A stretch of 64,000 nt of DNA, from NCBI RefSeq assembly GCF_020410765.1, contig NZ_CP084541.1, positions 2,617,001-2,681,000 on the forward strand. The letters are read 5' to 3'. Both the position numbers and the translations under genes were made by a program. Shown here piece by piece: positions 51,405 to 62,120 of the stretch. The first letter of the stretch is position 1; every line of letters begins with the position of its first letter. The stretch comes from Streptomyces marincola (GTDB lineage: Bacteria; Actinomycetota; Actinomycetes; Streptomycetales; Streptomycetaceae). A model generated the notes under the pieces. That model was given only the letters and a program-made list of their open reading frames with translations, was not told the origin of the DNA and did not search any database.

Positions 51405-52637
51405 TCACCGCTCGGGGGAGAACTCCACCGGGAGTGCGCGCAGACCCCGCATGATCAGGCCACCGCGCCAGCGCAACTGGCTCCCGTCCCCGGCCAGTCG
51501 GAGGTCGGGCAGGCGAACGAGCAGCGTGCGCAAGGCCGTTCTGGCCTCAAGACGCGCCAGCGGCGCGCCCAGGCAGTAGTGGATGCCGTGCCCGTAGCCC
51601 AGGTGCTGGTTGTCGGTCCTGCCCAGGTCGAGCGCGTCCGGCGCGGCGAACCTCTCCGGGTCGCGGTCGGCGGCGGCCAGCACCACGAGGACCGGGTCGC
51701 CCGCGGCCACCCGCCGGCCGCCGAGCGTCAGCGGCTCGGCCGCGAACCGCCAGGTCGCCAGCTCGACCGGCCCGTCGAACCGCAGCAGTTCCTCGGCCGC
51801 GAGCGCGACGAACTCCTCGTCGCCCGCCGCGACCGCCGCGCGCAGCCGCGCCAGCTGCCCGGGGTCGCGCAGCAGCGAGAGCATGCCGTTCCCGATGAGG
51901 TTGACCGTCGTCTCGAAGCCGGCGAACAGCAGGATGAACGCCATCGCCGCGGCCTCCTCCTCCGACAGGTGCTCACCGTGGTCGGAGGCGCGGATCAGCC
52001 CCGAGATCAGGTCGTCGCCCAGGGCGTCGCGCTTGCGGTGGATCAGCTCGCCGAGGTAGGCGCGCATGTGCTTGACCGCGCGCGCCACCCCGCCGCGCCG
52101 ACCCGAGGTGTGCAGCATCATCCCGGCCCAGCGCCGGAAGTCCTCCTGGTCCTCCGCCGGCACGCCGAGCATGTCGCAGATCGCGTAGATGGGCAGCGGG
52201 AACGCGAACTCGTCGATCAGGTCGGCCGAGCCCCTGGCCGCGAACCCGTCCACGAGCCGGTCGGCCAGCTCGCGCACCCGGGGTTCGAACGCCGCCACGC
52301 GCCGGGGCGTGAACGCCTGGGAGACCAGGCGCCGCAGTCGCGTGTGGTCGGGCGGGTCGATGTTCAGCAGGTGGGGCGTGACGTTGGCGCGGCGCTCGCC
52401 GGGGATGCCGACGCGGCCGGAGGCGTGCTCGGCGGCCCGGTGCCGCTGCGGGTCCTTGCTGAGCCTGGGGTCGGCCAGGGCCCGCCTCGCGTCGGCGTAG
52501 CGGGTCACCAGCCAGGCCGGGACCCCGCTGGGCAGCACGGTCCAGCGCACCGGCTCGTTGCGGCGCAGCCACGCGTACGCCGGGTAGGGGTCGGCCGTGA
52601 ACGCGGGGCCGAACAGCTCCGGCGGCTCCTCAGCCAT
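51405..52637 (-). CDS. Cytochrome P450
   Basis: A 410-residue soluble bacterial P450. The I-helix is FILLFAGFETTVNLIGNG, the EELLRFDGPVELATWR region follows, and the heme-ligand loop is LGYGHGIHYCLGAPLAR. It also has NIDPPDHTRLRRLVSQAFTPRR. It is probably CYP107/105-like, hydroxylating a small lipophilic substrate with an external ferredoxin; no ferredoxin gene lies nearby. ATG 52637 lies eight bases inside the end of the histidine kinase gene, so the pair should be co-expressed. Confidence 0.93.
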   Translation of the reverse strand: MAEEPPELFGPAFTADPYPAYAWLRRNEPVRWTVLPSGVPAWLVTRYADARRALADPRLSKDPQRHRAAEHASGRVGIPGERRANVTPHLLNIDPPDHTRLRRLVSQAFTPRRVAAFEPRVRELADRLVDGFAARGSADLIDEFAFPLPIYAICDMLGVPAEDQEDFRRWAGMMLHTSGRRGGVARAVKHMRAYLGELIHRKRDALGDDLISGLIRASDHGEHLSEEEAAAMAFILLFAGFETTVNLIGNGMLSLLRDPGQLARLRAAVAAGDEEFVALAAEELLRFDGPVELATWRFAAEPLTLGGRRVAAGDPVLVVLAAADRDPERFAAPDALDLGRTDNQHLGYGHGIHYCLGAPLARLEARTALRTLLVRLPDLRLAGDGSQLRWRGGLIMRGLRALPVEFSPER

Positions 52638-54165
52638 GGGCCGGCCGCCGGTCGTCCGCGCCGTCCGTGCCGTTCACGCCGTTCACGCCGTTCACCCCGA
52701 GTGCGCCGTTCACACCCTTCACACCGTCCGCGCCATGGACGCCGTTCACGCCATCGACGCCATCAACACCATCAACGCCGTCCGCGCCGCCGGGAACGGC
52801 CGCGCCGCCGAGTGCTCCGGCACCGGCCCGGGCGGCGGTGCGGTCGGGTATCACCGCCGACACCCGGAACCCGCCGCCGTCCGTCGGCCCCGAGACGAAC
52901 CCGCCGCCCAGCGCCGTCACCCGCTCCCGCATGCCCACCAGGCCGTTGCCCCCGCTCGGCAGGCGCGCGCCGCCCCCGCCGGCCGGCGCCTCGTTCTGCA
53001 CGAGCACCGCGACCTCGCCCTCCCGGTGCGCCAGCCGCACGTGCGCCGCCGCGCCCGCCGCGTGCTTGTGCACGTTCGTCAGCGCCTCCTGCACCACGCG
53101 GTACGCCGTGGACTCCACCTGGGCCGCGTAGTCCCGCGGCTCGCCCTCCACCGCGAGGTCCACCGTCATCCCGGCCGCCCGCGACTGGTCGACGAGCGCC
53201 GCCACCCCGGTCAGCGAGGGCCCGGGGCCCTCGCCCCGCCGGCCGGGCGCCGGCCCGGCCGGCGCGGGCTCCCCGTCCCTCGGCTCGCGCGGCCCCGGGG
53301 CGCCCGCCCGCTCCCCGCGGCGGGGCCCGGCCTCCCTGGCGCCCGCGTCGCCGGCCCGCAACACGCCCAGCATGGTGCGCAGTTCGGTCAGCGCCTGCCG
53401 TCCCATGTCACCGATGAGCGTGGCGTTGCGCGCGGCCTTCTCCGGGTCCTTGACCGCGACCGCCTGGAGCGCCGCCGCGTGCACCACCATCAGGCTCACC
53501 CGGTGCGCGACGACATCGTGCATCTCGCGGGCGATGCGCCGCCGCTCCTCCGCGCGGGCCCACTCGGCCCGCTCCTCCGCACGGTCGGCGAGCAGGGACA
53601 GCTCGCGCTCCAGGCCGTCCGCGCGGTCCCGCAGCGACTCCACCAGCCGCCGCCTGGCCCGCACGTACATGCCGAGCAGCACCGGGGGCACCACGGCCGC
53701 GATCCCGAAGAGCACGGACACCAGCGGCGTGAACCAGGCGGGCAGCGCCTGCTCGCGCAGGCCCGCGTCCTGGTCGAGCAGCAGCGAGACGACGATCACG
53801 GTGCCGATGCCGTGCATGCAGGCGAGACCGGCGACCAGGCGCTTGGGCGCCTCGGTGGTGGCGAGGGTGTAGAGCCCGCAGAGGGCCAGCAGGCTGCCCA
53901 TGTTGGCGGGCAGGACGGCGAACGAGACGAGGACCACGGCGAGCGGCGAGCGGCGCCGCACGATCATGACAAGACCGGCCAGGGCTCCGGCCACGACGAC
54001 CGGCCACACCGGCAGTCCGGTGCGGGAGGCGAAGCCCATGCCCTGGAACGCGCACTCGGCCGCCGAGGCGAGCGCGAGCCCCCCGTCGAGCGCCACACTG
54101 CGCCGCCGCGTCCACCACCACAGCGCGAAGCCCCGTTCCGGCGTGGTGGCCCCCGTCCCTTCCAT
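52630..54165 (-). CDS. NarL/DesK-type sensor histidine kinase with repetitive C-terminal tail
   Basis: A 511-residue protein. Four to five membrane helices occupy about 28-170. A dimerisation/phosphoacceptor helix follows (ERRRIAREMHDVVAHRVSLMVVHA, HisKA_3), then a Pro/Gly/Arg linker, then an HATPase (ESTAYRVVQEALTNVHKHA; GGNGLVGMRERVTALGG). The last 55 residues repeat G-V-N/D-G triplet pairs, unlike any kinase domain, and are encoded by near-perfect 9-bp repeats (about 52660-52790). No response regulator gene is adjacent, and the gene instead overlaps a P450. ATG 54165 has a weak ribosome site. Confidence 0.87.
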   Translation of the reverse strand: MEGTGATTPERGFALWWWTRRRSVALDGGLALASAAECAFQGMGFASRTGLPVWPVVVAGALAGLVMIVRRRSPLAVVLVSFAVLPANMGSLLALCGLYTLATTEAPKRLVAGLACMHGIGTVIVVSLLLDQDAGLREQALPAWFTPLVSVLFGIAAVVPPVLLGMYVRARRRLVESLRDRADGLERELSLLADRAEERAEWARAEERRRIAREMHDVVAHRVSLMVVHAAALQAVAVKDPEKAARNATLIGDMGRQALTELRTMLGVLRAGDAGAREAGPRRGERAGAPGPREPRDGEPAPAGPAPGRRGEGPGPSLTGVAALVDQSRAAGMTVDLAVEGEPRDYAAQVESTAYRVVQEALTNVHKHAAGAAAHVRLAHREGEVAVLVQNEAPAGGGGARLPSGGNGLVGMRERVTALGGGFVSGPTDGGGFRVSAVIPDRTAARAGAGALGGAAVPGGADGVDGVDGVDGVNGVHGADGVKGVNGALGVNGVNGVNGTDGADDRRPAHG

Positions 54166-54434
54166 GACGACCAGCCTACGGGCGGGGGCCACTTCTTTTC
54201 CGGCGGGGAACCGGCCACGGAACCCGCCACCGCCCCCGCCGCGGAACGGGCCACCGCCCCCGCCGTGCGACCGGGCCCGGGACCGCCCGCGTCCCGGCGT
54301 CCCGGGAGCGTTCGCGCGCCCGCGCGTGACCGCCGGGTTGACCGTGACGTCGCGCCGGATGTCGGCGGGCTGGCATAGTGTTCGCTGTCGGGCAGGCGCT
54401 CCGTTCCAGCCGGAACGTTCTGCCCAATTCACCA

Positions 54435-54506
54435 TCCCCTGTGGTGTAATTGGCAGCACTGCGGTTTTTGGTACCGTATGTCCAGGTTCGAGTCCTGGCG
54501 GGGGAG
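54435..54506 (+). tRNA. tRNA-Gln (UUG anticodon)
   Basis: The acceptor TCCCCTG pairs with CGGGGGA; the D-arm is TGGTGTAATTGGCAGCA. The anticodon stem GCGGT/ACCGT carries the loop TTTTGGT, anticodon TTG. The T-arm CCAGGTTCGAGTCCTGG is perfect. Total 72 nt without CCA. It lies 31 bases from the mfd stop codon, on the opposite strand. Confidence 0.93.
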
Positions 54507-54537
54507 CCCTTGCCGGCCGCGCGGCGGCCGGCCGGCC

Positions 54538-58089
<3,552 letters not shown>

Positions 58090-58421
58090 GGGTCATTCCA
58101 TCCGGTGGCGTCTCGGATGCTCGGCAACGGCCGGGTCGTCGGGCATCTGTCGGTCGGCGGGCGGCAGCGCCGCCCGGGCGGGCCGGGCGTTCCGCCGGGG
58201 CGCGGCGGGCAACCCGAAACACCCGGCACGCGTCGCGGGCCGGGGTCATCCCAGGGTACGCGCCCCCGGGGCGCGCGCGCCCGGCGACCGGGCGGTCACC
58301 GTGCGTGACGCGCCGGGTCCGTCGCGCGCACGGGGCGCGCGGGGCCACCGCGCCGCCCGGGCCGGGGCGCCGGGGGCGGCCGTTCAGTCGCCTGCCCGGT
58401 CGCCTGCGCCCCGGGTCCCGT
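58090..58421. other. Intergenic region upstream of mfd
   Basis: 332 very GC-rich bases. The mfd promoter should lie in the part nearest 58090. No gene or strong repeat seen. Confidence 0.45.
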
Positions 58422-58907
58422 TCAGTCGCCCGCGACCCGGATCTCGGGCTCGTGCCGCACGGGGAAGTTCACCGAGTTCGCGATGAAGCACTTGCGGTGG
58501 GCGTCCTCGTGCAGCGCCGTCGCCGCCTCCACCATCGACGCGTCGGCGACCGTCACCACCGGGCGCAGCACGACCCCGGTGAAACCGCCGCCCACGCCCG
58601 CCGCCTCGGCCATCGTGCCGCGCGCGGTGTCCTCGTAGGCCGTGACCACGACCTTCTTGAGCGAGCAGGCGGCCAGGTACGACAGCATGTGGCACTGCGC
58701 GAGCGCGGCCACGAGCAGGTCCTCCGGGTTCCACCGCTCCGCGTCGCCGAGGAAGAAGGGGTCCGCGCTGGCGGGCAGCCGCGTGGCCTTCCCCGGCGCG
58801 CTCGTGTCGATGTCGCGCGCGTAGTCGCGGTAACCGGCCGTCCCGGCACCGGTGTTGCCCGTCCATGTGACGGTGACGTCGTACGTGTGCTCGCGGGTCC
58901 TCGACAT
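58422..58907 (-). CDS. OsmC-family peroxiredoxin-like protein
   Basis: A 161-residue protein. The two redox cysteines are in LAQCHMLSYLAAC and AHRKCFIANSVNFPV. The family N-terminus YDVTVTWTGNTGAGTAGYRDYARD is present. Such proteins reduce organic hydroperoxides with thiol donors. GGGAG precedes ATG 58907. Confidence 0.9.
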   Translation of the reverse strand: MSRTREHTYDVTVTWTGNTGAGTAGYRDYARDIDTSAPGKATRLPASADPFFLGDAERWNPEDLLVAALAQCHMLSYLAACSLKKVVVTAYEDTARGTMAEAAGVGGGFTGVVLRPVVTVADASMVEAATALHEDAHRKCFIANSVNFPVRHEPEIRVAGD

Positions 58908-59186
58908 GGTGGCGCTCCCTCCGGGCCGACCGGGCCGACGCAGCCACGGTACCCGGGATCGCGCGCACGCCCCGGCGCCCGGACCGCGCGCGAGCGCCCC
59001 GGACGCCGCGCCGGGCGGCCCCGCGCACGCGCCCGCGAGGGCTTCGGGGCCGCGCGGTGACGTGGGCATGCCGCCAATCCGTTACCTGGCGCATGCCGCG
59101 AAGAAACGTTTCACCTCCATGATGGCGTGCGCACGACCACGCAACTCTGCCGAGCCGAATCCACCCCCACCTCAAGGGAGTTCCGC

Positions 59187-59858
59187 GTGTTCCGCCCCCA
59201 CAGCGCCCCTGCGCGGCGCGGTTTCTACGCGCGTCGACGCCTCGCCGCGCTCGCCGCCCTCACCGGTCTCATATCCCTGGCCGCGCTGTTCACCGGCCCC
59301 GCGGCCCAGGCCGCACTGCCCACACCCGTCAGCGCGGCCACCGCCCGCGCCTACCTCGCGGCCCTGCCGGTCGCCACCGAGGACCGCACCGGCTACGACC
59401 GCGACCTCTTCCCGCACTGGAGCAGCCAGGGCGGGAACTGCAACACCCGCGAGGTCGTGCTGCGGCGCGACGGCACCGGCGTCGAGACCGACGCCTCCTG
59501 CGCCGCCGTCCGCGGCAGCTGGTACTCCGTATACGACGGCGCGACCTGGACGGCCGCCTCCGACGTCGACATCGACCACCTCGTCCCGCTCGCCGAGGCG
59601 TGGGACTCGGGCGCCGACTCCTGGACGACCTCGCGGCGCCAGGCGTTCGCCAACGACCTGACCCGGCCGCAGCTGCTCGCGGTCACCGACAACGTCAACC
59701 AGGCCAAGGGCGACCAGGACCCGGCCCAGTGGCTGCCCCCGCGCAGCGCCTACCACTGCGTGTACGCGCGGGCCTGGGTGCACGTGAAGCACCACTGGGG
59801 CCTTTCGGTCGACTCCGCGGAGAAGAGCGCACTGACCCGCGTGCTGAACGGCTGCTGA
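59187..59858 (+). CDS. Secreted HNH-type nuclease (DUF1524-like)
   Basis: A 223-residue protein. The Arg-rich start and hydrophobic helix (LAALAALTGLISLAALF) end at PAAQAA, a likely secretion signal. The catalytic region is VDIDHLVPLAEAW (His-metal), NDLTRPQLLAVTDNVNQAKGDQDPAQWLPP (HNH core) and a closing AWVHVKHHWGLSVD. Three further cysteines (NCNTREV, SCAAV, YHCVY) may form disulfides. GTG 59187 follows AAGGGAG. Streptomyces secretes such nucleases for nutrient scavenging. Confidence 0.9.
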   Translation: MFRPHSAPARRGFYARRRLAALAALTGLISLAALFTGPAAQAALPTPVSAATARAYLAALPVATEDRTGYDRDLFPHWSSQGGNCNTREVVLRRDGTGVETDASCAAVRGSWYSVYDGATWTAASDVDIDHLVPLAEAWDSGADSWTTSRRQAFANDLTRPQLLAVTDNVNQAKGDQDPAQWLPPRSAYHCVYARAWVHVKHHWGLSVDSAEKSALTRVLNGC

Positions 59859-59962
59859 CCCCAGCCGCTCCACGGGGGACCATGCACCCTCCCCCGCCGC
59901 CCGTGTCGTGCTCACAACCCGGCCGGCGGCGGGGGAGGGCCACTTCGCGCGCCCGCGCCCCC

Positions 59963-60322
59963 TCAGTCCTCCAGGTCCAGGGCCAGCGTGGTGTGCTGGG
60001 TGTACAGGATCTCGACGAACACCAGCGTGCACGCCCGCACGCGCGCCCGGTACACGCGGTCGACCACCAGGTCGGGACGCGGGGTGAGGGGGTAGGCGTT
60101 CGACGTGTAGGCGGTGCCGCCGTTGCTGCCCGTGCTCGCGTGCACGTGGTTCATGTAGCGGATGCCGGTGTCGAGATCGACGACCATCGGATATTGGAAC
60201 GCCTCCCCCAGCCCGGAACGCCTGCGTTTCTTCTCCGGCCTGGTGTCGGCGTACTCGGTGACCTCGATCAGGTGGCCGACCGGCAGCGGCGCGGGGTAGT
60301 TCAGCGTCAGCAGCTGGGACAT
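59963..60322 (-). CDS. Conserved hypothetical, 119 residues
   Basis: From ATG 60322: LNYPAPLPVGHLIEVTEYADTRPEKKRRRSG, then VVDLDTGIRYMNHVHA, then YRARVRACTLVFVEI. Beta-rich and soluble. It has the look of a small actinobacterial protein seen in many genomes, but no function is known to me. Confidence 0.65.
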   Translation of the reverse strand: MSQLLTLNYPAPLPVGHLIEVTEYADTRPEKKRRRSGLGEAFQYPMVVDLDTGIRYMNHVHASTGSNGGTAYTSNAYPLTPRPDLVVDRVYRARVRACTLVFVEILYTQHTTLALDLED

Positions 60323-60430
60323 CGGCCCAGCGTAGGCGAGCGCGCGCCCGCGCGCCCCGGTCCGACGGGGAACGGCGGCGGGCCCATGGGAGAACAGTGC
60401 CGGGCCGCACGGGAAACGGCGGCGGGCCCG

Positions 60431-60470
60431 GCCGAGGGACGCCGAGGGACGCCGAGGGACGCCGAGGGAC
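60431..60470. repeat. Four tandem copies of a 10-bp unit GCCGAGGGAC
   Basis: The copies are perfect and directly follow each other, with no gene on either side within 100 bases except a P450 remnant. Confidence 0.95.
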
Positions 60471-60474
60471 ATTG

Positions 60475-60669
60475 TCAGGCCGTCACCGGCAGGGTGCGCA
60501 GCCCGCGGATGACGAACTCGCCGCGCCGCTCCGGCGCGCCGGCCGGCCGGAGCCCGGGCAGGCGCGCGGTGAGCGCCGCGAGCGCGGCGGCCCCCGGCGG
60601 GCGGTCCTGCGACACCCTCGCGCTCGACGCGCCGCACCCGCCCGTCTCCGTCGCGAACTGGCCCGTCAT
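60475..60669 (-). pseudogene. C-terminal remnant of a cytochrome P450
   Basis: The last about 40 residues (ALAALTARLPGLRP...GEFVIRGLRTLPVTA) read as the end of a P450: the helix after the heme loop, then the closing strand. The heme-binding cysteine loop and everything before it are missing, and the upstream part of this frame is unrelated. A decayed gene end; it resembles the end of the P450 at 51405. Confidence 0.7.
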
Positions 60670-60863
60670 CCAGGTGCACGTGTGGCCAAAGACCGCTTCC
60701 CCGGGCGCGCGGCCGGTGGCCGGTGGGCGGCTGGCGGTGCCTCATCGCGGGTCCCGGCGCCGGGCCCGGGTGACGCGCTCGGGGCCGCGCGCGGCGGCGG
60801 GCGCGAGACCCGCCGCCGGTCCTGGGCGGCGGCCGACGCGACCCCGGCCGCCGCCCCGCGCGG

Positions 60864-62108
60864 TCACCAGTCGTGGACCGTGCCGTCCGTCAGGCGGTTG
60901 ACGGGCAGGTAGGCCGGCTCGTACGGGTGGGCCGCCGCCGCCTCGTCGTCCAGCTCGACGCCGAGCCCGGGGGTGTCCGAGGGGTGCAGCAGCCCGTCCT
61001 CGAACGTGTAGCTGGTGCGGAACACCTCAAGCGTGCGCGGCGAGTGCCGCATGTATTCCTGGATGCCGAAGTTGTGGATGGCCAGGTCGAGGTGCAGCGC
61101 GGCGGCCATGCCGACCGGCGAGATGTCGGTGGGCCCGTGCATCCCGGACTTCACGCCGTAGTGCGCGGCCATGTCGAGCAGCTTCTTCATCGCGCTCACA
61201 CCGCCGGTGTGCGTCACGGCCGACCGCACGTAGTCGATCAGGCGTTCGCGCAGCAGCACCGTGTAGTCGTGCGCCGAGTTGAACACCTCGCCGATCGCCA
61301 GCGGCGTCGTCGTGTGCTGCCGGATCAGGCGCAGCGCCGCCTGGTCCTCGCCCGGGGTGGCGTCCTCAAGCCAGAACAGGTCGTACGGTTCGAGCGCCTT
61401 GCCGAGCTTCGCGGCCTGAATGGGCGTCATCCGGTGGTGGCCGTCGTGCAGCAGCGGCAGTTCCGGCCCGAACTCGGCCCGCACCGCCTCGAACACGCCC
61501 GGGATGTGCCGCAGGTACGCGCGCGTGTCCCAGCTCTCCTCGACGGGCAGCGCCGTGCGCCGCGCCGGCTCGTAGTCGTAGCGCTCCCCGCCGCCGGCGG
61601 CCGAGGCCGCCACGCCGTACACCGAGTCGAGGCCCGGCACGCCGGTCTGGACGCGGATGGCGCGGTAGCCGTCCTCGATGTGCGCGCGGATCGAGTCGAG
61701 CAGCTCGGGCACGTCGCGGCCCGAGGCGTGCCCGTAGGCGAGGGCGCCGGTGCGCGAGGCGCCGCCGAGCAGCTGGTACAGCGGCATGCCCGCGGCCTTC
61801 GCCTTGATGTCCCACAGCGCCATGTCGACGGCGGCTATCGCGGCCATCGTGACCGGCCCGCGCCGCCAGTAGGCGCCCCGGTACAGGTACTGCCAGGTGT
61901 CCTCGATCCGCGCGGCGTCGCGCCCCTTGAGCAGCGGAACGACGTGCTCGGTCAGGTAGGCCGCGACGGACAGCTCGCGGCCGTTGAGCGTGGCGTCCCC
62001 GAGCCCGGTCCTGCCGTCGGACGTGGTGATCCGCAGGGTCACGAAGTTGCGCCCCGGGCTGGTGACGATCACCTCGGCTGATTCGATCCTCATGGCCTCG
62101 GCCTGCAT
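60864..62108 (-). CDS. D-mannonate dehydratase-family enolase-superfamily protein (ManD-like)
   Basis: A 414-residue protein of the mandelate-racemase/enolase superfamily. ManD-type features: SPGRNFVTLRITTSDGRTGLGDATLNGRELSV at the N-terminus, YRGAYWRRGPVTMAAIAAVDMALWDIK, LLHDGHHRMTPIQAAKLGK (metal Asp/His), FWLEDATPGEDQAAL (Glu), AIGEVFNSAHDY (Glu) and SGMHGPTDISPVG (His). It dehydrates mannonate or gluconate. Start ATG 62108 after GAGGAAC; ATG 62093 is in frame. Co-directional with the hydrolase gene upstream in transcription. Confidence 0.87.
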   Translation of the reverse strand: MQAEAMRIESAEVIVTSPGRNFVTLRITTSDGRTGLGDATLNGRELSVAAYLTEHVVPLLKGRDAARIEDTWQYLYRGAYWRRGPVTMAAIAAVDMALWDIKAKAAGMPLYQLLGGASRTGALAYGHASGRDVPELLDSIRAHIEDGYRAIRVQTGVPGLDSVYGVAASAAGGGERYDYEPARRTALPVEESWDTRAYLRHIPGVFEAVRAEFGPELPLLHDGHHRMTPIQAAKLGKALEPYDLFWLEDATPGEDQAALRLIRQHTTTPLAIGEVFNSAHDYTVLLRERLIDYVRSAVTHTGGVSAMKKLLDMAAHYGVKSGMHGPTDISPVGMAAALHLDLAIHNFGIQEYMRHSPRTLEVFRTSYTFEDGLLHPSDTPGLGVELDDEAAAAHPYEPAYLPVNRLTDGTVHDW

Positions 62109-62120
62109 GTTCCTCGTTCC

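Noticed and set aside
52597..54378. Plus-strand frame through the kinase gene with repeated VHAV/INTI-like residues
   Set aside because: It is the complement of the 9-bp repeats that encode the kinase tail; no start signal or domain.
54435..54537. tRNA-Gln as an integration site
   Set aside because: No repeat of its 3' end is visible in the window, and the flanking genes are core.
60431..60470. Tandem GCCGAGGGAC as a possible CRISPR array
   Set aside because: Units are 10 bp, contiguous and without spacers, and no cas genes are present in the window.
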